The notes beneath the pieces were generated by a model, which worked only from the letters and a program-made list of their open reading frames with translations, ran no database searches and was not told where the DNA came from. This document shows, piece by piece, positions 40,395 through 50,145 of a DNA stretch of 64,000 nt. The stretch's first letter is position 1, and every line of letters begins with the position of its first letter. The DNA is taken from the NCBI GenBank assembly GCA_964451365.1, contig CAYVIB010000021.1, positions 28,216 to 92,215 of the forward strand, written 5' to 3'. Source of the DNA: CAYVIB01 sp964451365 (GTDB lineage: Bacteria > Pseudomonadota > Gammaproteobacteria > Pseudomonadales > Cellvibrionaceae). Made by a program: the position numbers and the translations under genes.

Positions 40395-43034
40395 ATGGAA
40401 CATTTCCCCTCCGGTATCCGGTTCAAGTATCCCTGGCGAAAATATCAAAAGCGCATTCTGGATGAGCTGGCGCAACACCTCGAAGACGACCATCTCCACC
40501 TGGTGGCCCCGCCGGGCTCCGGCAAGACGGTGCTCGGCCTCGAAGTGGCACTGCGGCTTAACCGCCCCACCCTTATCGTTGCTCCAACACTTGCTATCCG
40601 CAACCAGTGGATTCACCGCTTTTGCGAGTTATTTCTTTCAACCACCGAAAAACCGCAGTGGATATCCCGCAATATACACAAGCCGAAGTTTGTGACCGTG
40701 GTTACCTACCAGGCCTTGCACATGGCCAGCGGTGACGATGCCGCCGTTGCCGAAAAATTAAAGAAGGCCGGTATTAAAACCATTGTTGTCGATGAAGCAC
40801 ACCACCTGCAAAATGCGTGGTGGCAGTCGTTGAATGAAATTAAAAAAGCACTGCAGCCGACCATCGTTGGACTGACCGCGACACCGCCGTACGATGTCAG
40901 TCGCGCGGAGTGGCAGCGGTATATCGATATCAACGGCCCGGTGGATGCGGAGATAACCGTGCCGGAACTGGTCGTCGAAGGAGACTTGTGCCCGCACCAG
41001 GATTATGTCATTTCGTCCATGCCGACGGCGCGCGAGCACGAAAAAATCCTGCGCCACCAACAGCGCATGGTGTCGCTGTTTAATGAGATCAGGCAAGACG
41101 CGACGCTGATTGTCGCGTTAAGCCAACACCCGCTTTTCACCCAGCCGTTGGAAAACCTCGATGCGGTTTATTCCAATATCCTTTTTTACTCATCCATCCT
41201 GATTTTTTTGCATCAGGCCGGGGTGGAAATAAGTCAGGCCCACCTGGAAGTTGTGGGTGATAAAAAACTGAAGATACCCGGACTGACGATTGAATGGATG
41301 GAGACCTTGTTGTGCCACATTCTGTTTAAAGAGAAAGAAAATCTTGCCGGCTTCGAGGAGCATATCGAAAAACTGCGGCACAAGCTCGCTACGGCCGGCG
41401 TTCTCGAAAATTGCTCCGTCAATTTAAAGACCAATAAAAAAATCAGCCGTCTATTGAGTTCCAGCATTACCAAGCTCAACAGCATTCTCGATATTGTCAG
41501 GTTTGAATACGACCAGTTGCATACCGGCTTGAGAATGGTGATTCTGACGGACTACATTCGCAAGGAGTTTTACCTTAACCAAGCGGAAAACACACTGGAA
41601 CTAAATAAAATAGGTGTAATGCCGATCTTCGAGCAACTCAGGCGAAATACCGATCGGGATATAAAGCTTGGCGTGCTCACTGGTTCGCTAATTATTATTC
41701 CAGTCTCGGCATTGGAAGTTTTCAATCAAATTGCCGGCAAGTTCAATACCAGCCAAATATTCTCTTCGCCGCTACCTTACGACGAACGATATCGGGTAAT
41801 CACTGGCGGTGAAAAAATCAAACACGCCCTGGTATATATCGTAACCGAAGTATTCCAGCGCGGCGGCATCGAAGTCCTTGTAGGCACCAAGGCCCTGCTG
41901 GGCGAAGGTTGGGACGCGCCGGCTATAAACTCCCTGATACTCGCCAGTTTTGTCGGCTCCTATGTTCAATCGAATCAAATGCGCGGCCGCGCCATTCGAA
42001 CCAACAAGGCCGAGCAAAACAAAACCGGCAATATCTGGCATCTGATCTGTATCGACCCGACGGCGGTGGATGGTGGCGAGGATATCCAGCTCCTGAAAAG
42101 GCGGTTCAAGACTTTTGTCGGTGTTTCTCTCGACGGCGAAGAAAGTATTGAAAACGGTATTAATCGTCTGGGTCTGCCACCTCGGATGCGGGAATCGGAA
42201 CAAATTACCGGATACAACCGGAAAGTATTCGAATGTGCCGGCCAGCGGGACCGGCTCAAACAGCGGTGGCATGCGGCGCTGGCAAAGGGTTTGTCGTTGG
42301 TGGAGGAGTATAAAATCCCCTACCCCGAAGGCGAGGATTACCGGCGAAACAGAAGGATGTGCTACAGCAAAACCATCGCCTGGTTGGTCGCGACATTGAC
42401 CTCCGGTTTAAGCGCGTTTGCCTGGATGTTTACCGAATGGCTGGGCAAAAATCTAGGCCGAATACGCAATCTCGACGATCTGATTACCGTTACGGCAACC
42501 GCGGGCGTCATAGGGCTTTTCCTGTTTGGTGGCCAGTTTGTCGATGCGCTGCGGCTGAGTTTGAAATACCGGGATATTTCCAGGGATGTGAAAAAAATCG
42601 GCGAGGCCCTGCTTGCTACCCTGCAACATATCGGGATAGTGCATACGGAAGAAGTCGCCGTGGTGGCGGAAGTGGACGACCAGGGAAATATCTACAGTTT
42701 TCTCGACGGGGGAAGCACTTACGAACGTTCTGTTTTCATCAAGTCGCTGCAGGAGATTATCGGCCCTATCGACAATCCCCGCTATATCGTGGTGAGAAAA
42801 AGTGTTTTACTCAAACTGATTTTCCAGCGCGATTATCATTCGGTGCCTGAGGTGATTGGATGCAAAAAGCGATTTGCCGAAACTTTTACCTCCCAGTGGG
42901 AAAATAATGTCGGCCGCTGTGAACTGATCTACACCAGAACCCTGGAGGGACGCAAGGCGCTGCTGAAGGCAAGAATGCACTCACTGGCGTCGGAGTTCGA
43001 GGACAAAAGCGAACGCATCAACAAATGGCGGTAA
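40395..43034 (+). CDS. DEAH superfamily 2 helicase with two C-terminal membrane helices
   Basis: An 879-residue protein with a complete SF2 ATPase core: Walker A APPGSGKTVLG (about 38-48), DEAH box in VVDEAHHL (about 133), motif III GLTATPP (about 158), motif V GTKALLGEGWDAPAINSLIL, motif VI SNQMRGRAIRT (about 525-535). The two RecA lobes are separated by a helical insert of about 200 residues. After the core come two hydrophobic segments, about 659-681 (TIAWLVATLTSGLSAFAWMF) and 696-716 (TVTATAGVIGLFLFGG), then a soluble C-terminal domain of about 160 residues. A membrane-tethered SF2 helicase is unusual; the biological role is unknown. A nuclease, methylase or known defence partner is not adjacent. 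Confidence 0.88.
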   Translation: MEHFPSGIRFKYPWRKYQKRILDELAQHLEDDHLHLVAPPGSGKTVLGLEVALRLNRPTLIVAPTLAIRNQWIHRFCELFLSTTEKPQWISRNIHKPKFVTVVTYQALHMASGDDAAVAEKLKKAGIKTIVVDEAHHLQNAWWQSLNEIKKALQPTIVGLTATPPYDVSRAEWQRYIDINGPVDAEITVPELVVEGDLCPHQDYVISSMPTAREHEKILRHQQRMVSLFNEIRQDATLIVALSQHPLFTQPLENLDAVYSNILFYSSILIFLHQAGVEISQAHLEVVGDKKLKIPGLTIEWMETLLCHILFKEKENLAGFEEHIEKLRHKLATAGVLENCSVNLKTNKKISRLLSSSITKLNSILDIVRFEYDQLHTGLRMVILTDYIRKEFYLNQAENTLELNKIGVMPIFEQLRRNTDRDIKLGVLTGSLIIIPVSALEVFNQIAGKFNTSQIFSSPLPYDERYRVITGGEKIKHALVYIVTEVFQRGGIEVLVGTKALLGEGWDAPAINSLILASFVGSYVQSNQMRGRAIRTNKAEQNKTGNIWHLICIDPTAVDGGEDIQLLKRRFKTFVGVSLDGEESIENGINRLGLPPRMRESEQITGYNRKVFECAGQRDRLKQRWHAALAKGLSLVEEYKIPYPEGEDYRRNRRMCYSKTIAWLVATLTSGLSAFAWMFTEWLGKNLGRIRNLDDLITVTATAGVIGLFLFGGQFVDALRLSLKYRDISRDVKKIGEALLATLQHIGIVHTEEVAVVAEVDDQGNIYSFLDGGSTYERSVFIKSLQEIIGPIDNPRYIVVRKSVLLKLIFQRDYHSVPEVIGCKKRFAETFTSQWENNVGRCELIYTRTLEGRKALLKARMHSLASEFEDKSERINKWR

Positions 43035-43085
43035 ACGATCGAAGGACCAGATTTTTTCCGTGTTGTCGAAAACCTGCCACATGTT

Positions 43086-43102
43086 TCGACTAGGGTAGTC
43101 GA
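43086..43102. repeat. Short perfect hairpin after the helicase gene
   Basis: TCGACTA, loop GGG, TAGTCGA (43086-43102). No T-run follows. It sits between the helicase and the ABC transporter genes and may slow or process the transcript. Confidence 0.4.
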
Positions 43103-43218
43103 CCCGTTCGACAGGCCGGGCGAAGACAACCGCCACCTTCCGTCAGGAGCCGGTTATGGACCTGTCTGGTTCCATAGTACTATTACACAAAATCCGAAGG
43201 GGCAAAAATGGAGGTCAT

Positions 43219-44154
43219 GTGTCACCCGTTATTTCAGTAAAAAATCTTGAGAAGGTTTACGCGTCGGGGTTTCACGCGCTAAAAAATATCAACCTGGAAA
43301 TCAGGAAAGGCGAAATATTCGCCCTGCTTGGCCCGAACGGCGCCGGCAAAACCACATTAATCAGTATTATCTGCGGCATTGTTAATCCCAGCAGTGGACA
43401 AATTATCGCCGATGGCCACGACATAATTACGGACTTTCGCCCGGCGCGGACCAAAATCGGGCTGGTGCCCCAGGAGCTGACCACCGACGCCTTCGAAAGT
43501 GTCTGGGCCACGGTGCGCTTCAGTCGCGGCTTGTTTGGCAAACCGCCGAACCCGGAATACCTGGAGAAAATACTGCGCACGCTTTCCCTTTGGGAGAAGA
43601 AGGACTCGCGCATCATGACCCTCTCCGGCGGCATGAAGCGACGGGTGATGATTGCCAAGGCGCTTTCCCACGAGCCGCAAATACTGTTTCTGGACGAACC
43701 CACCGCCGGTGTGGATGTGGAATTGCGCCGCGACATGTGGGCGATGGTGCAGGAGCTCCGGCAAAGCGGCGTCACCATTATCCTAACCACCCACTATATC
43801 GAGGAGGCCGAGGAAATGGCCGATCGCATAGGCGTGATCAATAAGGGTGAACTGATCCTGGTGGAAGACAAACGCACGTTGATTGAAAAGCTGGGCAAGA
43901 AGCAATTGACCGTTCAGCTGCAGAATCCGCTGAACGAAATCCCGGAAGCTTTACACGGCTACCCGCTGGAACTTACCGATGATGGCAATGCGCTGGTGTT
44001 TACCTTCGATACCCAGACCGAAACCACCGGCATCGGCAATCTTTTGCGGATTTTGAATCAGCACGGCATCGACTTTAAGGACCTTCACTCCAGCCAAAGT
44101 TCGCTGGAGGAAATTTTCGTCAACCTGGTTAAAAACAGTAGGAAATCATCGTGA
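43219..44154 (+). CDS. ABC transporter ATPase, YadG-like
   Basis: A 311-residue ATP-binding subunit of an ABC-2 type exporter. Walker A LLGPNGAGKTTLIS, Q-loop GLVPQELTTDAFE, signature LSGGMKRRVMIA, Walker B ILFLDEPTAGVD and the H-loop TTHYIEEAEEMAD are all intact. A C-terminal extension of about 80 residues is typical of this subgroup. The GTG at 43219 follows GGAGG at 4 bases and starts the family-like MSPVISVKNLEKVY; the frame is open upstream to an ATG at 43156. It overlaps the permease gene by 4 bases. The substrate is not predictable. Confidence 0.9.
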   Translation: MSPVISVKNLEKVYASGFHALKNINLEIRKGEIFALLGPNGAGKTTLISIICGIVNPSSGQIIADGHDIITDFRPARTKIGLVPQELTTDAFESVWATVRFSRGLFGKPPNPEYLEKILRTLSLWEKKDSRIMTLSGGMKRRVMIAKALSHEPQILFLDEPTAGVDVELRRDMWAMVQELRQSGVTIILTTHYIEEAEEMADRIGVINKGELILVEDKRTLIEKLGKKQLTVQLQNPLNEIPEALHGYPLELTDDGNALVFTFDTQTETTGIGNLLRILNQHGIDFKDLHSSQSSLEEIFVNLVKNSRKSS

Positions 44155-44912
44155 ATTTTTACGCTATTCAGGCAATTTATCGGTTTGAAATGGCGCGTAC
44201 CGGCCGCACCCTGATGCAAAGCATCGCCTCGCCGGTGTTGTCCACTTCCCTGTATTTTGTTGTTTTCGGCGCGGCCATCGGTGGCAGGATGGGCGCAATA
44301 GAAGGCATCAGCTACGGCGCCTTTATTATTCCCGGCTTGATCATGCTGTCGCTGCTCAGCGAGAGTATTTCCAACGCCTCGTTCGGCATTTATTTCCCCC
44401 GCTTCTCCGGCACCATTTACGAGGTGCTTTCCGCGCCGGTGTCCTACGTGGAAGTGGTGATGGGTTACGTCGGCGCCGCCGCCAGCAAATCCATTATCCT
44501 GGGTGTGCTTATTCTGCTTACCGCCACACTGTTTGTGGATTATGAAGTGAAACACCCGTTCTGGATGTTCGGCTTCCTGGTGTTGACGGCCGTTACATTC
44601 AGCCTGTTCGGTTTCATTATCGGCGTCTGGGCCGACGGTTTCGAGAAACTGCAGATCATTCCGCTGATGGTGGTCACTCCGCTGACCTTCCTCGGCGGCA
44701 GTTTTTACTCCATTAAAATGTTGCCCCCAGTGTGGCAAACCATTACCCTGTTTAATCCTGTGGTTTACCTGATCAGCGGATTTCGCTGGAGTTTTTACGG
44801 GGTATCGGATGTAAATGTGGTCATCAGTTTTTGCATGACCCTGGTGTTTATGCTGATCTGCCTGGTGATTATCTGGTGGATCTTCAAGACGGGCTACCGC
44901 ATCAAAACGTGA
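44151..44912 (+). CDS. ABC-2 type permease, YadH-like
   Basis: A 253-residue permease with six helices: FYAIQAIYRFEMARTGRTLM leads into the first, and the ABC-2 signature is near LMVVTPLTFLGGSFYSIKML. It should form a homodimer with two copies of the adjacent ATPase. The GTG start overlaps the ATPase stop (GTGA). YadGH-type transporters are annotated as drug or lipid exporters without firm evidence. Confidence 0.9.
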   Translation: MNFYAIQAIYRFEMARTGRTLMQSIASPVLSTSLYFVVFGAAIGGRMGAIEGISYGAFIIPGLIMLSLLSESISNASFGIYFPRFSGTIYEVLSAPVSYVEVVMGYVGAAASKSIILGVLILLTATLFVDYEVKHPFWMFGFLVLTAVTFSLFGFIIGVWADGFEKLQIIPLMVVTPLTFLGGSFYSIKMLPPVWQTITLFNPVVYLISGFRWSFYGVSDVNVVISFCMTLVFMLICLVIIWWIFKTGYRIKT

Positions 44913-44928
44913 TTCCTAAGGAGGGAAA

Positions 44929-45624
44929 GTGCGAGTCCATTACCTGCAACACGTTCCGTTTGAGGATTTGGGCAGCATGGCCCCCACCCTGGACAGCCGC
45001 GGCCATCAGGTAACATCAACCCAATTGTACGAGGGCAAGCCCTTGCCAGCCCCCACCGACCCGGACTGGCTGGTTGTTATGGGCGGGCCGATGGGGATAG
45101 ACGACGAAGACCGATATCCCTGGCTGGCGGAGGAAAAGCGGTTTATCCGGCAGGTGATCGACGCCGGCAAACTGGTGCTGGGTATCTGCCTCGGTGCCCA
45201 GTTGATTGCCGATGCACTTGGGGCGAAAGTGTCTAAAAACCCGCACCGGGAAATCGGCTGGTTTGATATTACCCGCCTGCCATCCGCCAGTGGCACGATA
45301 CTGGGCAATGTACTGCCTGTGCAGGCAGAGGTTTTTCACTGGCACGGCGATACCTTTGATATTCCCGACGGCGCTGTTCCACTGGCCGAGAGTGAAGCCT
45401 GTCGCAATCAGGGTTTTGTCTTTGACAATCGGGTGGTGGCGTTCCAGTTTCACCTCGAAACCACCGAGCACTCCGCAAGACTCTTGATCGATAACTGCCG
45501 GAACGAGCTGGACGGATCGCGATATGTGCAGTCGGAAAGTGAAATCCTGGCGGATTCGGAGCGATTCATTCGCACCAATCAGATAATGACCAGCGTTATC
45601 AGTGTGATGGAGCGAAGCAAATAA
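44929..45624 (+). CDS. Class I glutamine amidotransferase-like protein
   Basis: A 231-residue GATase1 domain protein like the GMP synthase amidotransferase half. The nucleophile elbow is GICLGAQLIA (Cys), and the His-Glu pair lies in VVAFQFHLETTEH; VVMGGPMGIDDE is another conserved block. As a stand-alone protein it probably hydrolyses glutamine or a gamma-glutamyl compound. GGAGG precedes the GTG start. It follows the permease after 16 bases, so it belongs to the same operon, but a functional link is not clear. Confidence 0.88.
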   Translation: MRVHYLQHVPFEDLGSMAPTLDSRGHQVTSTQLYEGKPLPAPTDPDWLVVMGGPMGIDDEDRYPWLAEEKRFIRQVIDAGKLVLGICLGAQLIADALGAKVSKNPHREIGWFDITRLPSASGTILGNVLPVQAEVFHWHGDTFDIPDGAVPLAESEACRNQGFVFDNRVVAFQFHLETTEHSARLLIDNCRNELDGSRYVQSESEILADSERFIRTNQIMTSVISVMERSK

Positions 45625-45697
45625 CCGAAAAGCCTTCGGAACCGATGTAAGTCGGGATGAGGAATGCCCCAATCAAGTAAGTTGAGTGCCGGATGGT

Positions 45698-45722
45698 GTT
45701 GGGGTTCGTCCCTCACCCCAAC
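45698..45722. repeat. REP-like palindrome in an intergenic region
   Basis: GTTGGGGT (45698-45705) pairs exactly with ACCCCAAC (45715-45722), followed by CTACA. Elements that read TGTAGGTTGGGGTGAG... are common multi-copy intergenic palindromes in many bacterial genomes. It may also serve as a terminator for the amidotransferase gene. Only this copy is present in the window. Confidence 0.5.
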
Positions 45723-45846
45723 CTACAGATACCGGCGCGAGCATGGCAGGCATTAGATACAACCGTCCCGGACAATAGTGGGCGTACGCCAAAAATAAAG
45801 TAAACAGACGGAAAAACCATAATAATTAATTAACCAAGGAGCTATT

Positions 45847-47814
45847 GTGAAGCAAATAAAAACCTTCTGCTTTTTTCTCCTGTTTTTTTCATGTTCAACG
45901 TTCGCCAAACCGCTGCCGGTGGAATATTTCGGCCAGTTGCCGGATGTTTCCCACGTTCATCTTTCCCCCGGTGGAGAAAAAATATCGTCAATCATTCGTA
46001 TCGATGTGGACAAAACCAAGGGCACGGCCGTGGAGGTGGCAAACCTGAAAACCGGGAAAAGGAAGATGGTTCTTTTTACCGATAATTCCAAGTACTTTAT
46101 TTACTGGACACGCTGGAAGGATGATCGGACCCTGCTGGTGGGAACCTGGTTTCCCTCGGAGCGCGATACATGGGTGGGTCTCGGACAGGCCCGGGGCAAG
46201 ACCCGGGACACCCGCCTGTTGATAATTGACACGGAAACCGGCGAAACCCGTTCGCCCTTCAGTCAGGGGCTGCTGAAAAAGTACAAAATACTGCCTACCG
46301 GCATGGACCTGGTAATTGATACCCTGCCGGAAGACCCGGATCACATTTTGATGATAATGCCGGGAATGGATAGAAAATGGGCGGTGGAAGACCTCGTGTA
46401 CCGAGTCAATATTGACACACAAGGAACTAAAACCCTGAAAAATTCCGAAGATAATATGGGAAGCTGGACAACTGACCGGCAGCATCGCATTCGCCTCGGC
46501 CGTTATTACGAGGACGAAGAGCGGGCCACCATGGTCAAGGATCTGGACACCAGCGAATGGCGAAAACTCTGGCCTTACGAGGTGTTTTCCGAGGATGAAG
46601 TTCACGCAATGGGCTTCGATGTCGACCCTGATATTCTTTACCTGCGTGCGTACCATAACGGCCTGCACGCGTTGTTCAAGGTGAACCTGAAAGACAAGGA
46701 TTTAAAGCGCGAACTGGTTTATGCGGATGATCAGTACGATGTTGCTGGCGGGCTGGTCTATTCTCCGTTAACCGGTAAAGCCATTGGGATCAGTGGGTCA
46801 GAGGAAGGAGGCACGGTTTACTTCGATCCGGAAATGAAAAATCTGCAGGTTGCCATCGATAAGGCGCTGCCGAACACGCGGAATTTTATTTACTCCCTGA
46901 CGGATGATGAAAAGAAATACATGGTCTATTCAACCGGTCCCACGGAGTCCGGAACCTACTATCTCGGTGAGCGAGATCCGATAAAACTCAAGGCCCTGGC
47001 TTACCGGTACAAAAACCTGCCTCCCCAGATTTTGGCGCCGGCAAAGCGTATTGAATACAAAGCGCGGGACGGCTTGCTTATTGAAGCTTACCTGACGTTG
47101 CCCAAGGGAGTGCCCGCCAAAAAACTGCCGGCCATTATGTTCCCGCACGGCGGCCCCATGGCGCGCGACAGCAGGGCTTTCGATTATTGGGCACAGTTTT
47201 TTGCCAATCGTGGTTACGCTGTATTGCAAATGAATTTTCGCGGCTCCGATGGGCAGGGGCTGGAACTGCGCAATGCCGGCCTGAAAAAATGGGGCCGGGA
47301 AATGCAGGACGATATCGAGGACGGCGCCAAAAAATTGATTGCCGACGGTATCGCAGACCCCGACCGGATTTGCATCGCCGGCGCCAGCTACGGTGGTTAT
47401 GCCGCGCTCATGGGCGTTGTTAAAACGCCGGATTTTTACCGTTGTTCCATCAGCGTCAACGGTGTCAGCAATGTTTTTGATCTGGTAAAAGATAACCGTC
47501 AGTTCTGGAAGGGATATAACGTGGTGGATGAAATGATCGGTAATGACAACGACGAGTTGCGTGCAATCTCACCGGTCAACCATGCGGAAAAAGTGAAGGT
47601 GCCTGTACTATTAATTCATGGCGAACTCGACCGCCAGGTGGAAATTAAGCACAGCTACCAGATGCGCGATGCACTCCAAAAAGCCAATAAGCAAGTAACA
47701 TTTATCGAGCTTCCCGACGAGGATCACTACCTCTCGAATGAAGACAATCGGCTGGCAACTTTCAGGGCAATGGACGAATTCCTGAATAAGCATCTGCCGG
47801 TCGATAAAAAATAA
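45847..47814 (+). CDS. S9 family (prolyl oligopeptidase-like) peptidase, exported
   Basis: A 655-residue serine peptidase. The N-terminus MKQIKTFCFFLLFFSCSTF with FAK is a signal peptide. A seven-bladed beta-propeller occupies about 40-390, and the alpha/beta hydrolase domain follows. The catalytic Ser is in GASYGGYAALMG (Ser about 514), Asp in HGELDRQ (about 595), His in DEDHYLS (about 627). S9C-type enzymes remove or cut short peptides in the periplasm. AAGGAG precedes the GTG start. Confidence 0.92.
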   Translation: MKQIKTFCFFLLFFSCSTFAKPLPVEYFGQLPDVSHVHLSPGGEKISSIIRIDVDKTKGTAVEVANLKTGKRKMVLFTDNSKYFIYWTRWKDDRTLLVGTWFPSERDTWVGLGQARGKTRDTRLLIIDTETGETRSPFSQGLLKKYKILPTGMDLVIDTLPEDPDHILMIMPGMDRKWAVEDLVYRVNIDTQGTKTLKNSEDNMGSWTTDRQHRIRLGRYYEDEERATMVKDLDTSEWRKLWPYEVFSEDEVHAMGFDVDPDILYLRAYHNGLHALFKVNLKDKDLKRELVYADDQYDVAGGLVYSPLTGKAIGISGSEEGGTVYFDPEMKNLQVAIDKALPNTRNFIYSLTDDEKKYMVYSTGPTESGTYYLGERDPIKLKALAYRYKNLPPQILAPAKRIEYKARDGLLIEAYLTLPKGVPAKKLPAIMFPHGGPMARDSRAFDYWAQFFANRGYAVLQMNFRGSDGQGLELRNAGLKKWGREMQDDIEDGAKKLIADGIADPDRICIAGASYGGYAALMGVVKTPDFYRCSISVNGVSNVFDLVKDNRQFWKGYNVVDEMIGNDNDELRAISPVNHAEKVKVPVLLIHGELDRQVEIKHSYQMRDALQKANKQVTFIELPDEDHYLSNEDNRLATFRAMDEFLNKHLPVDKK

Positions 47815-47963
47815 AAGAAGCCGCCGGCGGGCAACAGGCAGTTTGCCGGCCGATGGTTATTTGATTTCCCCTGTTGTTGCATATGGTCTTTATCGTTTTG
47901 ATTTGTGCCCGTCATCTGGTTAAGCCAGCAAATAAAATATAAACCTTTCAACCGAGGTTAATC

Positions 47964-48392
47964 ATGAACACTCGATTTCTTTTTCTTACGGGTTTACAGC
48001 GCTATGGCGACTACAGCCTCCTGCTGCTTCGGCTGGTGGTTGGGTCTTTTCTGATCTGGGGCGTGCTGGATAATATTTCCAGTGAAAAGCATATGGCGGA
48101 GTTTGAACAGTTTCTGCAAAACTTCGGATTTAACTATCCGGCGTTTATGGCACGGCTGTCGGTCTGGGCGCAGTTTTTGGTCGGTTGCCTGTTCATTGGC
48201 GGATTCCTGGCACGCTGGGCGGGAATTGTCTGCGCCGTTAACTTTATTGTGGCCATCGTGATGGTGGACAGTGCCTCGGGTATCCGGGCGTCCTTTTCTT
48301 CCATGTGCCTGATCCTAATTGGACTATATCTTGCCACTCATGGCGCGGGCCGGATAAGCGTGGATAATTTTTTCCTGAAACGGCGGGGTTGA
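47964..48392 (+). CDS. DoxX family membrane protein
   Basis: A 142-residue protein with four membrane helices in the DoxX pattern: LLLLRLVVGSFLIWGVLDNI, LSVWAQFLVGCLFIGGFLARWA, VCAVNFIVAIVMV and CLILIGLYLATHGAGRISVD. DoxX-like proteins are often linked to redox stress or quinone use; a direct role cannot be named here. GAGG precedes the ATG. Confidence 0.88.
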   Translation: MNTRFLFLTGLQRYGDYSLLLLRLVVGSFLIWGVLDNISSEKHMAEFEQFLQNFGFNYPAFMARLSVWAQFLVGCLFIGGFLARWAGIVCAVNFIVAIVMVDSASGIRASFSSMCLILIGLYLATHGAGRISVDNFFLKRRG

Positions 48393-48418
48393 TAGGCAGG
48401 AAACAACGGCGGGTTCGG

Positions 48419-50023
48419 TCACCCGGAGAATCCGGCCAAAAAGCTGTCGCAGCGGCTGTACTCCTCCGACCCGGGTTTCAGCTTGATGCACAAGGCCTGC
48501 ATATTGTTCCGGATGGCAAAAATAACTGTGTTGTGCTGCCCGCCCTCGTTCCACTCCTGCAGCTTGTCGCTCATAGTATCCAGTCGCTTCGCGTTGCGAT
48601 TGTAAAAAGCATCGCTGCTTTCACCCAGGTTCTGGATCAGTTCCACCGCCAGGTTTTGAATTTTTGTCTCATCATCGGGAGTCATTTCCACTAAACCGAC
48701 CAGATAATTAACACCCCATTGAAAGCGCGTGGCACCGGGTTCGGACTGGCGATAGGCCTTTTCCAGCCAGCCAAGGGCTTCCTGCACACGACCCTCCTTT
48801 TGCGCCAGGTCCGCCAGTTCAAGCATAAAATAATAGGGAGAAGCCGCCTTGATTACTTCCTCGGAAATCACTTCGTTCGCGTAGTCGTACATTTCCGCGT
48901 GATAAAGAATATTACGTATCATATTAATTATCGCGGAGTGCTCATATTGGTTTTCGATGGTGGCGCGGGCGCGGGTTACTCGTTGGCGAATTGTTTGCTT
49001 CAAGTCGCTGGTGATTTTGCCCTTGTTTTCAAGCTGGTTGAGAGACACCTCGGCGTACAGCGCCCCCAACCTTTCCATTTGCGAAAGGCTTTCAGCATTG
49101 GAAATAATGTCCACTGCGTTTTGCCAGTTGGCGATCAATTTTTTTCTTTCGTCGGAACCTGGCGCAGCCAGCGCGCGCACGGTATCGCCATCCTCATAGC
49201 GCAAAGCGTATGCGTTTGCCAATACCAGCTCCCGATCGGAAAGAATTTTATTTAGTTCCCTCAGGGCTTCCTTCCTGAATTCGTCATCCGAAATTAATGT
49301 CTGCCTGCTCTCATCACCTTTGTCTTCCCTGAGTCGGATGTGCAGATAGGCAATAAAAAGACGGCTCCTTTCTTCCGCAAGTGAAGCGGGACACGCCTCA
49401 TAAATCCGGCGAAGCATTCCCGCCTCCTGCCCTTCCGTGAGTACCTGTTGGTTATCCTGTCCCCAGGAATAATAGGCTAGCAGGCGACAGTCGTCTTCGC
49501 CCAGTCGGCGTTCGTACCGGGCAATTTCCGCCACCAGGTCTTTAACCGGCCTGATTTGCCCGAGCGCCAATTGCATGACCTTTTCATAACGTTCCAGCTC
49601 CAGGCCGCCGGGAATGCGAGTAATTTCCGTGCCGGATGGGTCGAAAATAATCAGCGTGGGGTAGCCCATCACTGAAAATTTGTCGCCATAAAACTGCGCG
49701 CGTTCGGTATCACCATCCAGGTAAACCGGTACAAACAGGCGCGTTCGCTCAATAAAGTCGCGACGCTTGAAGAGGGTGGCTTTGAGTTGGTTGCACGGCG
49801 GACACCACACCGCACCCCAATAAAGAAAAAGAGGTTTGTTTTGCTCTTTTGCGGTTTGGAAAGCCTCGTCAACACTGCCCTTGAACCAGTTGATTCCGGT
49901 GGCTTCGGATATCATTTCCGGTTCCGCCGTGCTTTCTACCGCTGTCTCAGGTTTCGTTGTCTCGGGCTCTGAGCAGCCAATAGCAGCGAGCAGAAAAAAC
50001 AGCGTCGGCCAGATGATTTTCAT
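48419..50023 (-). CDS. Thioredoxin-fold lipoprotein with long helical C-terminus
   Basis: A 534-residue protein. The signal MKIIWPTLFFLLAAIGC ends in a lipobox-like AIGC. A thioredoxin_7-like domain (about 40-170) carries the active-site WGAVWCPPCNQLK and the cis-Pro in MGYPTLIIF. The remaining 350 residues form helical, TPR/SEL-like segments (for example LEKAYRQSEPGATRFQWGV). The protein probably works in the periplasm as a thiol-disulfide enzyme. The ATG at 50023 begins the signal peptide and has AAGG upstream; an upstream in-frame ATG (50107) adds residues with no family match. Confidence 0.82.
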   Translation of the reverse strand: MKIIWPTLFFLLAAIGCSEPETTKPETAVESTAEPEMISEATGINWFKGSVDEAFQTAKEQNKPLFLYWGAVWCPPCNQLKATLFKRRDFIERTRLFVPVYLDGDTERAQFYGDKFSVMGYPTLIIFDPSGTEITRIPGGLELERYEKVMQLALGQIRPVKDLVAEIARYERRLGEDDCRLLAYYSWGQDNQQVLTEGQEAGMLRRIYEACPASLAEERSRLFIAYLHIRLREDKGDESRQTLISDDEFRKEALRELNKILSDRELVLANAYALRYEDGDTVRALAAPGSDERKKLIANWQNAVDIISNAESLSQMERLGALYAEVSLNQLENKGKITSDLKQTIRQRVTRARATIENQYEHSAIINMIRNILYHAEMYDYANEVISEEVIKAASPYYFMLELADLAQKEGRVQEALGWLEKAYRQSEPGATRFQWGVNYLVGLVEMTPDDETKIQNLAVELIQNLGESSDAFYNRNAKRLDTMSDKLQEWNEGGQHNTVIFAIRNNMQALCIKLKPGSEEYSRCDSFLAGFSG

Positions 50024-50145
50024 AAAAATCTGCCTTCTGAAGACGGGAGCAGGCTTTGCAGGAAAATATATTCGCCGGAGCGTCGCCGCCCCGGCTATCG
50101 GGTTCATTTAGTATATTAACTATAGATAGGCTGTTTGCCAAAAAG

